64,000 bases of DNA from Opitutaceae bacterium (GCA_016711225.1 JADJTK010000050.1:124001-188000), one strand, 5' to 3'; shown: positions 43,360-53,010, counted from the stretch's first letter. Notes: generated by a model from the sequence alone, not told the origin. A program made the numbers and translations.

Positions 43360-43779
43360 TCAGGCAGCCCTCGCCCCCAGCTCCACGATCCGCGCAAATT
43401 CGGTCGGCGTGAGCGGCAGCACCGACAACCGGCTCTGGCGCAAAAGCGCGATCTCCGCCAGACCGGGCTCCGCCTTGATCGTGGCGAGATCGACGGGCCG
43501 CGCCAGCGGGCGCACCACCGCGAGCTCCACCGCGGACCAGTCACCCTCTGTCGCCGTCGGATCGGGGAAGGCTAGGCGGCTAACCTTCGCCACACCAAGC
43601 ACCGCCTTGGTGAGTGACACTGGCGTAAAACAGCACCGCATCCCCACCCTCATCGCCCGGAGGTGATTGCGTGCCTGAAAATTGCGCACCCCCGTCCAAT
43701 CGGTGCGTCCGTCGCGGAGAAAGTCGCTCCACGCGTAGGCTTCGGGTTCCGTCTTCACGAGCCAGTGCTGTTTTGCCAT
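43360..43779 (-). CDS. EVE-domain protein with two compensating frameshifts
   Basis: 139 aa from ATG 43779 (AKQHWLVKTEPEAYAW). EVE domains bind modified bases in nucleic acids. VRNFQARNHLRAMRVG is typical. The next segment, MRCCFTPVSLTKAV, is out of character, while the neighbouring frame reads DAVLFYASVTH, exactly what the family has there. Two single-base changes (a missing G in GGGG near 43645 and an extra G near 43612) would restore the usual sequence. So either the natural protein has a scrambled 12-residue stretch, or the sequence has two errors. Confidence 0.82.
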   Translation of the reverse strand: MAKQHWLVKTEPEAYAWSDFLRDGRTDWTGVRNFQARNHLRAMRVGMRCCFTPVSLTKAVLGVAKVSRLAFPDPTATEGDWSAVELAVVRPLARPVDLATIKAEPGLAEIALLRQSRLSVLPLTPTEFARIVELGARAA

Positions 43780-44079
43780 GACGTCCAGCCTGCGCGCCGG
43801 CCCGGCCAGTGCAAGACGTGGAACACCGCCGGGCTCGGGCTAGGCAACGGCGGCGCCGTCCTCCAGATTCGCTCGCCCGCGACGCCGACCAACGCCCGCA
43901 CCGCACATCCCCCATCCCCTGGATCCGCCCTCCCGGGTCCTCCGCACCAATGATCCGCAATCACTGAACACCGGCTCTGCCCACCGGTCCATGAGCAGCG
44001 GATCGTCACGCCAACCCGCCGTCGCCCGTCCTTTCCCGTTGCCAGCCCGCCAGCCACGCCCCTTCATTTTCCGCTCTCC
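43780..44079. other. Divergent intergenic region, nothing recognised
   Basis: 300 nt between the EVE gene and the alpha-oxoamine synthase gene. GC-rich with no credible ORF, RNA fold or repeat. Confidence 0.4.
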
Positions 44080-45276
44080 ATGGCCTTCCCTTTCTTCTCC
44101 CGCACCCGTAATGCGATCGCCGCGCGCTGCGCCGACGACCTCGCGACCAAGGCGCGGCTACGGTACGCGCCATTCTACCACGCCATGGAGGCGCAGCAGG
44201 GCACCCACATCCGCCTCGACGGTCGCGAGCTGATCATGCTCTCCAGCAACGACTATCTGGGGCTCTCCTTCCACCCGAAGGTCATCGAGGCCGGCCAGCG
44301 CGCCATGGCCCGCTGGGGGGCCAGCCCTACCGGAGCGCGCGTCTCCAACGGCTCGCGCGCCTATCACCACGCCCTCGAGCAGAAGCTCGCCGCCTTCCTC
44401 GGTCAGGAGGCCTGCCACGTGCATGCCGCCGGCTACCTGTCGTGCATGTCGGGCATCGCCGCCTTCGCCGCCAAGGGGGACGTCGTGCTGGCCGACAAGA
44501 ACATCCACTCCTGCCTCTGGGACGGTATCCGACTCTCTAACGCAACGGTCGAGCGCTTCACCCACAACAACGCCGACGAGCTGCGCGCAGCCGCCCGTAC
44601 CATCCCCGAGGACACCGCGCGCCTGCTCGTGCTCGAGGGCGTCTACTCGATGGAGGGGCACACCGCTAAGCTCCCCGAGCTGCTCGCCGTCGCCGAAGAG
44701 TTCGACTGCTTCACCGTGCTCGACGACGCCCACGGTTTCGGCGTACTCGGCCGCGAAGGACGCGGCACCGCCGACCACTTCGGCCTCACCGAGAAGCTCG
44801 ATCTCATCGTCGGCAGCCTCTCCAAGTCGCTGGGCAGCACCGGCGGTTTCATCGCCGGCAAGCGCAGCTCGATCGAGTACCTGCGCACCCACTCCAAGCA
44901 CACGATTTTCTCCGCCGCGCTGGCCCCCGCCCAGGCCGCCGCCGCCGAGGCCGCCCTCGAGGTGATGCAGACCGAGCCCCAGCACCGCGAGCGCCTCTGG
45001 GCCAACACGCGCCGCTACACCGCCTTTCTCCAGTCGCTCAAGCTCGACACCTGGGGCAGCGAGACGCCGGCCGTGCCGGTGGTCGTCGGCTCGAAGGAGC
45101 GTGCCTACCGTCTCTGGCAGCTGCTGCTGGAAAAAGGCGTATTCACGGTGATGTCGATCGCGCCCGCCGTGCCTCCGGGCAAGGATCTGGTGCGCACCGC
45201 CATCTCCGCGCTGCACTCCGACGACGACCTCGACCGCATCGAGGAAGCCTTCACCTACGCGGTCAAGCGGCTCTGA
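44080..45276 (+). CDS. Alpha-oxoamine synthase (KBL/BioF/serine palmitoyltransferase family)
   Basis: 398 aa from ATG 44080. PLP-dependent condensation of an amino acid with an acyl thioester. Motifs: LSSNDYLGLSFHP, GASPTGARVSNGS, VLEGVYSMEGH, VLDDAHGFGVLGREGRG, and the PLP lysine in SLSKSLGSTGGFIAG. The last resembles serine palmitoyltransferases and their relatives more than BioF to my eye, and no bio genes are near. The ACP/ketosynthase lipid cluster is a few genes downstream on the other strand, which allows a sphingolipid-like product; that is inference. Confidence 0.88.
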   Translation: MAFPFFSRTRNAIAARCADDLATKARLRYAPFYHAMEAQQGTHIRLDGRELIMLSSNDYLGLSFHPKVIEAGQRAMARWGASPTGARVSNGSRAYHHALEQKLAAFLGQEACHVHAAGYLSCMSGIAAFAAKGDVVLADKNIHSCLWDGIRLSNATVERFTHNNADELRAAARTIPEDTARLLVLEGVYSMEGHTAKLPELLAVAEEFDCFTVLDDAHGFGVLGREGRGTADHFGLTEKLDLIVGSLSKSLGSTGGFIAGKRSSIEYLRTHSKHTIFSAALAPAQAAAAEAALEVMQTEPQHRERLWANTRRYTAFLQSLKLDTWGSETPAVPVVVGSKERAYRLWQLLLEKGVFTVMSIAPAVPPGKDLVRTAISALHSDDDLDRIEEAFTYAVKRL

Positions 45277-45406
45277 AGCGCCGCGACCAAGATCCCTCCG
45301 TACGCCGCACGCCAGCGCCCGTCCGGATCACCACTCCGCCGTTGCCTCCACACCTCGGGCACCCACCTCATCGGGCGCCCCCGGTCCGAGTCGCCACTCC
45401 CTCCCC

Positions 45407-45853
45407 ATGTTCACGCTCCGCACCGCCCTGCCCTCGGACGCGGCTGCGATCAGCGCCCTGACCGAGCAACTCGGGTACCCAGCCCCCCCCTCCGCCACGC
45501 TCGACCGGCTCGAACGCCTGCTGCGCCACCCCGACCAACTGGTCGTCGTCGCCTGCTCGGGCGAGCAGGTCGCCGGTTGGTTGCAAGCGCACGCCTACGA
45601 CGTTCTGGAATCCGGTTTGCTCGTGGAGATTGTCGGTCTCGTGGTGGCTGAGCCGAGCCGCCGCGCCGGCGTCGGCCGAGCCCTCGTCGAACAGGCCAAA
45701 CGTTGGGCCTGCGCTCGGGACGCCGAAGCGCTCGTGGTACGCAGCAACACCCTGCGCACCCAGAGTCACCGTTTCTACCCCACGCTGGGGTTCACCGCGT
45801 CGAAAACACAGGCGGTCTACGAGATACGCCTGCCGCGCTCACCGTCGGCGTAA
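45407..45853 (+). CDS. GNAT-family N-acetyltransferase
   Basis: 148 aa from ATG 45407 (MFTLRTALPSDAAAI). Acetyl-CoA site in RRAGVGRALVEQAKRWA (motif A, R-x-x-G-x-G/A), preceded by VEIVGLVVAEP; C-terminal SHRFYPTLGFTASKTQ. A small stand-alone acetyltransferase; substrate unknown. Convergent with the glycosyltransferase at 45880. Confidence 0.9.
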   Translation: MFTLRTALPSDAAAISALTEQLGYPAPPSATLDRLERLLRHPDQLVVVACSGEQVAGWLQAHAYDVLESGLLVEIVGLVVAEPSRRAGVGRALVEQAKRWACARDAEALVVRSNTLRTQSHRFYPTLGFTASKTQAVYEIRLPRSPSA

Positions 45854-45879
45854 CCGGCCCACGCCGGGCGCTCGCGCGA

Positions 45880-46938
45880 CTACGCCAACGCCGCCAGCAC
45901 CACCTCCGAGGAATCATGCCAGGTGGGCAGCGGGCGGTTGAGCGTCTCGCGCACCAACTCTCCGATACGCTGCTCGTCGGCCAGCAGCACGCGCAGCCCT
46001 GCGACCCAGGCCGCAACCTCGCCGGAGGGCAACACCACGCAGCCGCCGCCGCGGGCATGCTCCAACAGCGCGGGGATGGCGCTGCACACGCAGGGCAGGC
46101 CGCCCCAGAGCGCCTCGATCACGGGCAAGCCATTGCCCTCCGCCTGCGAAGGGAACACCGCCGCCCGGCACTGCTCCGCCAGGGCGGCGACCCGCTCGTC
46201 GGCGAGCGCACCGTGGTAGCGCAGGCCGGGCTGGCGCGCCGCGAGGGCACGGACGCGGCGCTCCACCGGCGCACCAAAATGCGGATTCACCCGCCCCACC
46301 AGATGCACCACAAACTCCAGTCCCTCGCCCCAGAGCCGCTCGGCGGCGTCCAGCAGCAGGAGCTGGTTTTTGCGCGGCTCGAGAATGCCGACCATGAGCA
46401 GCGCCGGCACGCCCGAGGGCAGCTCGCGGTTGCGGGCCCGGGCTCGGCCAGAGCCGTCGGCCCCAAGGGGAAAAGTGAGCACCTGCGCGCGACGCGGCAT
46501 CTGCCCCCAGGCCCAGTAGCCTTCCAGCTCGGCGCGGCTGGCCGCGGAAATGGCGAGCACGCGCTCGAAGCCGGCCAACAGCTTCAGATAGCCGGGATGG
46601 CGGGCCACGCTGTGCGGCCAGGTCGTCTGCGGGAACTTCAGCGGGATGGCGTCGTAGTAGACGGCGGCGGTGCGGCAGCCTGGCTGGGCCAGCCAGCCCG
46701 AGAAGCCGGGGCGCTCCTGCTCGCTGAACAGCTCGGGGGTGAACAGCCAATCCTGCGCCCCCGGGGCGGCCGGGCGGCCGTCGGGCCGACGCCAGCCGCG
46801 GGCCTCGCCGTTCCAAACCACGGTGACGAACCGGTCGCCGACCCGCGCGGCGAGCTCGGCGCGCAACCGCGCGCTCACTCGCTGGATGCCGGAAAGGTGG
46901 CCGGAGCGCGCCGCCTTGGTGGTGTCGAAAAAGATCAC
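45880..46938 (-). CDS. GT4-family glycosyltransferase, 352 aa
   Basis: GTG 46938 overlaps the stop of the upstream glycosyltransferase (GTGA), which fixes the start; the ORF continues upstream in overlap only. IFFDTTKAARSGHLSGIQRVSAR begins the N-terminal half; LLMVGILEPRKNQLLLLDA and the donor motif FPSQAEGNGLPVIEALWGGLPCV mark the C-terminal GT-B half. Mannosyl-type transferases look like this. Last gene of the leftward lipid/glycan cluster that starts at 52566. Confidence 0.87.
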   Translation of the reverse strand: MIFFDTTKAARSGHLSGIQRVSARLRAELAARVGDRFVTVVWNGEARGWRRPDGRPAAPGAQDWLFTPELFSEQERPGFSGWLAQPGCRTAAVYYDAIPLKFPQTTWPHSVARHPGYLKLLAGFERVLAISAASRAELEGYWAWGQMPRRAQVLTFPLGADGSGRARARNRELPSGVPALLMVGILEPRKNQLLLLDAAERLWGEGLEFVVHLVGRVNPHFGAPVERRVRALAARQPGLRYHGALADERVAALAEQCRAAVFPSQAEGNGLPVIEALWGGLPCVCSAIPALLEHARGGGCVVLPSGEVAAWVAGLRVLLADEQRIGELVRETLNRPLPTWHDSSEVVLAALA

Positions 46939-48173
46939 ATCTCCTCCCGGAACCGGGCGAGCAGGCGCGCCGCATTGAGGTGCACGTCGAAGTTTCCCTC
47001 CACCCAGGCCCGCGCCCCCGAGCGCAGACGCTCGCACAGCTCGTCGTCGACGGCTAGGCGGCGCCAGGCCGTCGTCCACGCGGCGGTGTCCCCCACGGTC
47101 GCCACCATCCCGGTACGCTCGTTGGCGATGGCCTCGGTGGTGGCGGCCACCGGCGAGGTGACCACGACCACCCCGGCCGCCATCGCCTCGGGGATGACAT
47201 TGGGCAGGCCGTCGCGGTCGCCGTTACGCGCCACGATGCCGGTGTGCGCGAGCACATCGGCCCAGGCCAGGGCGGCGAAGATCTCCTTGAGCGGGCGATG
47301 CCCCATCAGTTCGACGGTGCCGCCCAGTTCGAGGGCGCGCAACTGGGCCTTGAGCCGGGGATGCTGGGGGCCGCTGCCATAGATGCGCACCGACAGGGCG
47401 ACCCCGGCGTTGCGAGCGGCCGCGTAGAGCTCGAGCTGGCGCTCCAGCCCCTTCTTCTCGACCAGGCGGGCCACGCAGACCACGCGCAGCGGGGTGCGCG
47501 CTGGCCGCAGCGGCTTGAAGGGCGGCAACACATCGAGCCCGCGGCGGATCACCACCACCTTCTCCGCCGGAATGCCGCGCTGACGCAGGGTCGAGGCGGC
47601 CATGCGGGTGGAGGTGCGCACGAAACGGGCGAGCGCGATCTTCTCGTGCAGCAACCAATCGCCACCATGCTCGTACAAATCGTAGGCGTGCGCCGCCATG
47701 CTGTACGGGATACCGGTGAGCCGCCACACCGCCCAGGCCGCCCCGGCCGGGGCGGAGGCCCAGACGGCGTGGACATGCCGGGGCCGTTCGCGGCGGAAGC
47801 GCGCGGCCTCCACCACACCGTAGCCGGCACCGAGCAGATTCTCCCAGAAGTTCACCCAGCCCGGCGGCCGGCGCAGCACCAGGGCGCGCAGCACGTCGGC
47901 CAACAGGCCGCCCCGAGTGCGGCAGGTCTCCAGCGGCACGCGCCACAGCACATTGAACAGCCGCCAGCGATTGAAGCGCTCCACCGGATGGCCTTCGAAC
48001 TCGGTGCCTCCCCCCCAGAGCGAAACCAAGCGCAGGCGCACGCCGATCAAGCGCAGGGCAGTGACCTCACGCTGGAGGAACGTCTCGGTGGGATGCGGGA
48101 AGCGGGTAAAGAGCAGCACCACCTCGGGCGAGGTCGGGGCGGCGGACGGCGACGGAGGCAGGGGGGCGGCCAT
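46935..48173 (-). CDS. GT4-family glycosyltransferase, 412 aa
   Basis: ATG 48173 (MAAPLPPSPS). LLFTRFPHPTETFLQREVTAL is typical of capsule/EPS glycosyltransferases of the colanic-acid WcaL type; RVVCVARLVEKKGLERQLELYA and GLPNVIPEAMAAGVVVVTS complete the GT-B donor site. Four bases separate it from the MGDG-synthase-like gene upstream, and it overlaps the next glycosyltransferase, so all are co-translated. Confidence 0.88.
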   Translation of the reverse strand: MAAPLPPSPSAAPTSPEVVLLFTRFPHPTETFLQREVTALRLIGVRLRLVSLWGGGTEFEGHPVERFNRWRLFNVLWRVPLETCRTRGGLLADVLRALVLRRPPGWVNFWENLLGAGYGVVEAARFRRERPRHVHAVWASAPAGAAWAVWRLTGIPYSMAAHAYDLYEHGGDWLLHEKIALARFVRTSTRMAASTLRQRGIPAEKVVVIRRGLDVLPPFKPLRPARTPLRVVCVARLVEKKGLERQLELYAAARNAGVALSVRIYGSGPQHPRLKAQLRALELGGTVELMGHRPLKEIFAALAWADVLAHTGIVARNGDRDGLPNVIPEAMAAGVVVVTSPVAATTEAIANERTGMVATVGDTAAWTTAWRRLAVDDELCERLRSGARAWVEGNFDVHLNAARLLARFREEM

Positions 48174-48177
48174 GCGC

Positions 48178-49365
48178 TTACCCCTTCGCCGGCCGGGCGA
48201 TCCCGGCGGCGTCGCACCCCAGGCCGATGAGCTCTTCGATGAGGACCACCGGGTCCTCCTCATAGCGCAGCGCCTCAAAATTGCCCCGCACCTGGTCGTA
48301 GGCACCGGGCTGCCGGATCCATTTTTCCAACACCGTGCGCAGCCCGACGGCCGAGTCGATGATGGCGCAACCGCCTCCGCACTTGAAATACTTCACCGTC
48401 AGGCTCTCCTGCGGCATGATGCTGCCGAAGGCGTTGAAGATGATCGGGCAGCGGAAATGCAGCGCTTTGGCGCAGGTGGTTGTGCCCCCGCGGGTGACGA
48501 TCGCATCGCTCACCTGCAGGAGCCGGTGCATCTCGTCGGTGTAGCCGTCGATAAAGCACGAGAACTCCGGGTGCTGGGCCCGCCAGTGCACGGCCTCGGC
48601 GTAGGTGCGCGCGTTGCGCCCGCACACGACGATGGCCTGCACGCGGTCGGCGAACTCGGCCAACACCGGGAGCAACTCCATGTGGTTGTTGGCGCCATTG
48701 CCCCCGGTGCCCAGCAGCACGGTGAAGCGGTCGCCGCGCAGCCCGAGCGTTTCCTCCATATAGCGACGCCGAGTCTCCGGCGTGAAGACGTCGTGGTGCG
48801 AGCGCGGCCGCATCAGATGCCCGCGGACCCGCGCCCGCTCCGGGGGCAGCCCGAGCTTCAAGGCGTAGTCACGCGCCGTCGGCGTGCGCGAGAAGTAGAG
48901 ATCGACGGTCTTGTCCACCCAGTTGCGGCTGTACCCGTAGCCGCCGGAAAATTCCCCACAGTAGGTGGTGCAGCGGACGTTGGCGGCGCCGAGCTCGTGG
49001 CGTGCGACCTCGAAATAGCCGCGGTTGAGGCAGTCGTGCACGCTGAAGATCAGGTGCGGGCGGTAGTCGCGCAGCAGTTTCCGATAGTAGCCCTTGCCGA
49101 AGCTGACGCTGTCGCGGTTGATGATGCTCAACCCCTCGACAAACAGATAATAGGGATGATGCAGCCAAGGGGCGCGCTTCTGGATCCAGTTGTAGAAATC
49201 CACCCCCCAGCGCCCCACCACCGAGGACTTCTCAAGCAACTGCTCGATACGCACGTCGACCTTGTGGCGATAGAGCTCAAAGGCCCACTCGGCGAAGGCC
49301 TGCGCCCTCGCGTCGTGGCCGCCACCGGTACTTGAAGTTAGGACGAGGATACGGATTTGGCTCAC
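48178..49365 (-). CDS. GT28-type glycosyltransferase, MGDG synthase-like
   Basis: 395 aa from GTG 49365, one base after the SDR stop. VLTSSTGGGHDARAQAFAEWA is the diacylglycerol-glycosyltransferase N-terminal signature (also in processive diglucosyl-diacylglycerol synthases); LGTGGNGANNHMELL and VTRGGTTTCAKALHFRCPIIF form the nucleotide-sugar site. It would put a hexose on a diacylglycerol or similar lipid. The neighbouring acyl-chain genes suggest a glycolipid with an unusual chain. Confidence 0.88.
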   Translation of the reverse strand: MSQIRILVLTSSTGGGHDARAQAFAEWAFELYRHKVDVRIEQLLEKSSVVGRWGVDFYNWIQKRAPWLHHPYYLFVEGLSIINRDSVSFGKGYYRKLLRDYRPHLIFSVHDCLNRGYFEVARHELGAANVRCTTYCGEFSGGYGYSRNWVDKTVDLYFSRTPTARDYALKLGLPPERARVRGHLMRPRSHHDVFTPETRRRYMEETLGLRGDRFTVLLGTGGNGANNHMELLPVLAEFADRVQAIVVCGRNARTYAEAVHWRAQHPEFSCFIDGYTDEMHRLLQVSDAIVTRGGTTTCAKALHFRCPIIFNAFGSIMPQESLTVKYFKCGGGCAIIDSAVGLRTVLEKWIRQPGAYDQVRGNFEALRYEEDPVVLIEELIGLGCDAAGIARPAKG

Positions 49366-49366
49366 G

Positions 49367-50194
49367 TCAGCGCACTCCGAAATAGCGGGCCATCACCGCC
49401 CGGCGCAGGGCCAGGGGCACCAGGCGTGCGCCCAACGGCGCCAGCACCGCCTGGAAGAAGGATCCCGAGCGCACCACCCCGGAGCGCCCCTGCACGAGGG
49501 CCCGTCGCAGGTCGCGGGCGGCACGTTCGGCGTGCGGAGCCTTCGCCAGCGTGGCATCGAGCCGGCGGGCGACGCGCTGCGCGGCGGCCGGCAGGGTCTG
49601 CGGGGGGGAGGCGAACATGGTCTGGTTGAAGCCCGTGCGGTAGTCGCCGGGCCGGAAGTCGACAAAGCTGATTCCGGCCGCAGGCGCTTCCAATAGCAAA
49701 CTTTCGGTGAGCGCAGCGAGCCCGGCCTTGGCGATGTTGTAACCGGAAAGATAGGGAATCGGGAACTCCACCGCCATCGAGGTGACGTTGACGATGGCCC
49801 CGTGCCGGCGCGTCGCCATCGCCACGAAGGCGGCTCGATTGAGCGCCAAGGAGGAGCCGAGCATCTCGTCGAGTTGGGCGCGCCACACGGCGAGCGGCTG
49901 ATCGAGGATACCGCCGAAAACGCCGTATCCGGCGTTGTGCACCAACAAGTCTAGGCCGCCGCTCTCGTCCTCCACCTGCCCGACCAGCGCCTCGGCGGCG
50001 GCATCACCGGCCGCCAGATCGAAGGCGGCGGGATGAAAACCCTCCCCCCCGGGCAACGACTCCGGCCGGCGCGAGGTGCCCCATACCTCGACGCCTTCCG
50101 ACCGCAACATGTCCGCAAATACCCGCCCCAGCCCGGAGCCCGCGCCCGTGACCAGCGCCGTGCGAAAGCGGGAGCGGAGCGGAATGCGCGGCAT
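49367..50194 (-). CDS. Short-chain dehydrogenase/reductase
   Basis: 275 aa from ATG 50194 (MPRIPLRSRFRTAL). Rossmann motif TGAGSGLG (16-23), NNAG-equivalent HNAGYG, catalytic Ser in NVTSMAVEF and YNIAK (Tyr-x3-Lys). In this cluster it most likely reduces a 3-ketoacyl chain on ACP or a related ketone. The tail (RARRLDATL and on) is longer than FabG's and helical. Confidence 0.9.
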   Translation of the reverse strand: MPRIPLRSRFRTALVTGAGSGLGRVFADMLRSEGVEVWGTSRRPESLPGGEGFHPAAFDLAAGDAAAEALVGQVEDESGGLDLLVHNAGYGVFGGILDQPLAVWRAQLDEMLGSSLALNRAAFVAMATRRHGAIVNVTSMAVEFPIPYLSGYNIAKAGLAALTESLLLEAPAAGISFVDFRPGDYRTGFNQTMFASPPQTLPAAAQRVARRLDATLAKAPHAERAARDLRRALVQGRSGVVRSGSFFQAVLAPLGARLVPLALRRAVMARYFGVR

Positions 50195-50242
50195 TGGGGG
50201 GCGGGGGTAGCGCGGAAGAGGCGGCTGGGGCAGCACGACGGC

Positions 50243-51508
50243 TCAGCCGCCCACCGCGCGCATCACGAGGCTGACATTGGCCCCGCCAAAACCGCTCGCA
50301 TTGTTGAGCAGCACGCGCGGGCCCACCGGCAAGGTGTCCCGGGGGAGGTTGAGGTCGCCAAACATCGGATCGACGTGGCGCAAGCCGGCGCAACCGGGGG
50401 TGAAACCGCCGCGCATCGCTAGGGCGCACAGCCCGGTCTCCAGGGCCGTGGCCATCGAAAGACCGTGCCCGGTAAGGGCCTTGGTGCTGCTCACGGCCAC
50501 GCGCCCCGCCTCCGGTCCAAAGACACTGCGGATGGCTTTGACCTCGGATGCGTCCCCGATCGAAGTGGAGGTGGCATGGGCGTTGATATAGTCAACCTGT
50601 GCCGGCGTAAGACCGGAGGAACGCAGCGCCCGCTGCATGGCGCTGGCCAGACCGAGGCCCTCGGGATGGGAGATGGCGACGTTGTAGCCGTCGGAAGCCT
50701 GGCCCCAGCCGGCGAGCTCGGCGTACGGGGTCACCGCGCGGCGCGCCACCGACTCCTCGCTTTCCAGCACCAGGACCGTCGCCCCCCCGGTACCAACAAA
50801 GCCGTCACGGCCGATATCAAATGGCCGGGAGGCCAAATCGGGGTTTGTCGCGGAGGAGAGCGCACGCATGCCGGCGAAGGGCAGCACGGCCTCGGTATTC
50901 CCGTCCTCCGCCCCGACCACGATCATGCGCTCCTGGCGGCCGACCGCTATGTCGTCATAGGCGAAGCCGAGCGCATGTCCGGTGGAGGCGCAGGCCGAGG
51001 AGAACCCGCAGGAGTGCCCCCGGATCTTGAAGGCGGCCACGAGGTTGAAATTCAGGGTACCGGAGATCGAGGCCACCACGCCCACCGGCGAGCAGCGGCT
51101 CACACCGAGGTCACGCATCCGCTGCAGATAATAGGTAAGCACCATCGGTGACCCCGCCGAGGCGCAATAGAGCCCGGTGAGATCGCTCTGCAAGTCGCCC
51201 TCGGCCAGGCGCGCGTCTTCGATGGCCTGCAGCATCGCGCAATGCGCGTAGAGCCCGTGCGGGGCCATGCTGCGCAGCAGCTCGCGGCGGATGGAATAGC
51301 GGGCCGGAAAGGTCCAATCCTCGGCATCGACCGAGCTCACGGCGAACTCCTTGATCGTGCCCATCACCTTCACCGGAATCTCCGGACGCTGGAACGGCGG
51401 ATAGAGCTCAAAGCCATGGCGCAGGCCGCGCAGATTGGCCTCCACGGCAGCCTTGTCGTTGCCGATGCTGCTGATGAAACCGAGACCGGTGATGAATACT
51501 TTCCGCAT
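50243..51508 (-). CDS. Beta-ketoacyl-ACP synthase, FabF-like
   Basis: 421 aa from ATG 51508 (MRKVFITGLGFISS). Thiolase fold with the C-H-H triad: Cys173 (SSACASTGHAL), His311 (NAHATSTSIGD) and His348 (ALTGHGLSM). It elongates acyl chains by decarboxylative condensation. It is not in a fab operon but in a cluster with an ACP-dehydratase fusion and an SDR, so it probably serves a special lipid. 48 nt separate it from the SDR. Confidence 0.92.
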   Translation of the reverse strand: MRKVFITGLGFISSIGNDKAAVEANLRGLRHGFELYPPFQRPEIPVKVMGTIKEFAVSSVDAEDWTFPARYSIRRELLRSMAPHGLYAHCAMLQAIEDARLAEGDLQSDLTGLYCASAGSPMVLTYYLQRMRDLGVSRCSPVGVVASISGTLNFNLVAAFKIRGHSCGFSSACASTGHALGFAYDDIAVGRQERMIVVGAEDGNTEAVLPFAGMRALSSATNPDLASRPFDIGRDGFVGTGGATVLVLESEESVARRAVTPYAELAGWGQASDGYNVAISHPEGLGLASAMQRALRSSGLTPAQVDYINAHATSTSIGDASEVKAIRSVFGPEAGRVAVSSTKALTGHGLSMATALETGLCALAMRGGFTPGCAGLRHVDPMFGDLNLPRDTLPVGPRVLLNNASGFGGANVSLVMRAVGG

Positions 51509-51657
51509 TGCGTTTGGGGACCGAAGCCGACCCGCCCACGGGCCCTGAGCCGGCAACAGAGGCGCGAGGCTCCGAGGCACGCTCGCGGGAGGCAACAGGA
51601 ATCATGATGCCCCAACACGCACACGGGCTTGCCCGTCAACCTCCCGCCGGCCCTGGC

Positions 51658-52566
51658 TCAGGAGGAAACCGGCGCACTGGCAGTCGCCGGCACCGAGCCG
51701 GCGACTGCCACCGCCGCGACGTAGCCGAACGTCAGCGTAATTTCCTCGGCAAACGCCGCCTTCTCCCCGCCGACCTTCACCGTCCCCTCGAAAGTGGCCA
51801 AGGGCGCCTTGATCCGCTTGGGGCGCACCGAAAGCGCGAGCGTCTCGCCCGGCTTCACTACTCGGTGACACCGCACTCCCTCGCAGCCGGTAAAGAACAC
51901 CGCCGCCGGATCCACGGCCTGCTCGAGCTCGGGGGCTCCGCTGCGCAGCAGGAACAGGACCGCGAGCTGGCCGAGGGCTTCGAGCATGATCGAGGCCGGC
52001 AGCACCGGGTTGTTCTTGAAATGGCCCTGCAGAAAGAACTCCGTCCCGGCCACCTGATAACGACCGGTAGCCGCCGCCGGCCCCACCGTGGCTTCCTGCA
52101 CAAACAGGAAGGGCGCCTGCATCGGCAGGGCCTCCTGTACCGCCTCAGCCGGCAGATGTCGTGGGGGAGCCGGAACAGGTCGCCCGCAGACGCGCGCCTC
52201 AATGAAGAGATTGATGTCGGCCAGCGTGCGCAGCTCGCGCAGTTCCTCGTTCTTGATAGAGACCTTCAGGCTCTCCTCCACCAGCATCACCACCTCCAAC
52301 ATCGTCAGCGAGTCGACGCCGAGATCCTCGATCACGCGCAAGTCGGTATTGCCGGAGCGGAGCCGCTCCCGGTGCTCAGGATCCACGAAGCGCTCGATGA
52401 CGCCCAACACCACCGTGGGAATGGCCGCCACCGCGCCCGTGCGCCGATAGGCCAGCGCCGCCTCGAGCGTCGCCGGCGAGCAACGCTTCAACGCCTCGCG
52501 CAGAATCGTCTCATCGGCCGGGCTCAGGCCCGGTACCACAGTTGCCCGTACCATTTCGTCTGACAT
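51658..52566 (-). CDS. Acyl carrier protein fused to FabZ/FabA-like dehydratase
   Basis: 302 aa from ATG 52566. Residues about 15-125 carry an ACP-like domain with the phosphopantetheine site LGVDSLTML (Ser86). Residues 140-300 form a hot-dog fold with QGHFKNNPVLPASIMLEALGQ, His182 and Glu196 matching the FabZ catalytic pair. Such a fusion presents the substrate to the dehydratase in cis. First gene of the leftward cluster, 150 nt upstream of the ketosynthase. A short N-terminal extension precedes the ACP helix. Confidence 0.85.
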   Translation of the reverse strand: MSDEMVRATVVPGLSPADETILREALKRCSPATLEAALAYRRTGAVAAIPTVVLGVIERFVDPEHRERLRSGNTDLRVIEDLGVDSLTMLEVVMLVEESLKVSIKNEELRELRTLADINLFIEARVCGRPVPAPPRHLPAEAVQEALPMQAPFLFVQEATVGPAAATGRYQVAGTEFFLQGHFKNNPVLPASIMLEALGQLAVLFLLRSGAPELEQAVDPAAVFFTGCEGVRCHRVVKPGETLALSVRPKRIKAPLATFEGTVKVGGEKAAFAEEITLTFGYVAAVAVAGSVPATASAPVSS

Positions 52567-52749
52567 GGGGTGAATGAAACAGGCGCGGCGAGAGGCGGCG
52601 CAAATCCTATTTTCCGCCACTGCACCGAAGTGGGGCCAAGCGTACACCCTTGCCGGTGGCGCGCCGCGATGGCTCACGCACATTTTCGAAAAAGGCACTT
52701 GCCTTGCCCTTCCCCGCCGGATGCTCTCTCCCCTTTAACCAATTTCACC

Positions 52750-52980
52750 ATGGCCCGCATCTGCTCAGTCACAGGCAAGCGTCCCTCCCGGGGGAGCATC
52801 ATTCACCGCAAGGGACAGTCCAAGAAGAGCGGCGGCATCGGCACGCACGTCACCGCGATTACCAAGCGGTGGTTCAAGCCGAACCTCCAAAAGATCAAAG
52901 TTCGCCTGCCCAGTGGCCAGGTGAAACGAATTTTAGTGTGTGTTAAGGTAATTAAGGCTGGCAAAATCCAGAAGGCCTGA
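52750..52980 (+). CDS. rpmB: 50S ribosomal protein L28
   Basis: 76 aa from ATG 52750 (MARICSVTGKRPSRG). The N-terminus and the RWFKPNLQKIKV block are diagnostic of L28. The zinc CxxC pair of some L28 proteins is not present. Single-gene unit with a terminator just downstream; rpmG is not adjacent. Confidence 0.96.
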   Translation: MARICSVTGKRPSRGSIIHRKGQSKKSGGIGTHVTAITKRWFKPNLQKIKVRLPSGQVKRILVCVKVIKAGKIQKA

Positions 52981-53010
52981 CACAGCTATAGACCTCCCAT
53001 CCACCCGCCT

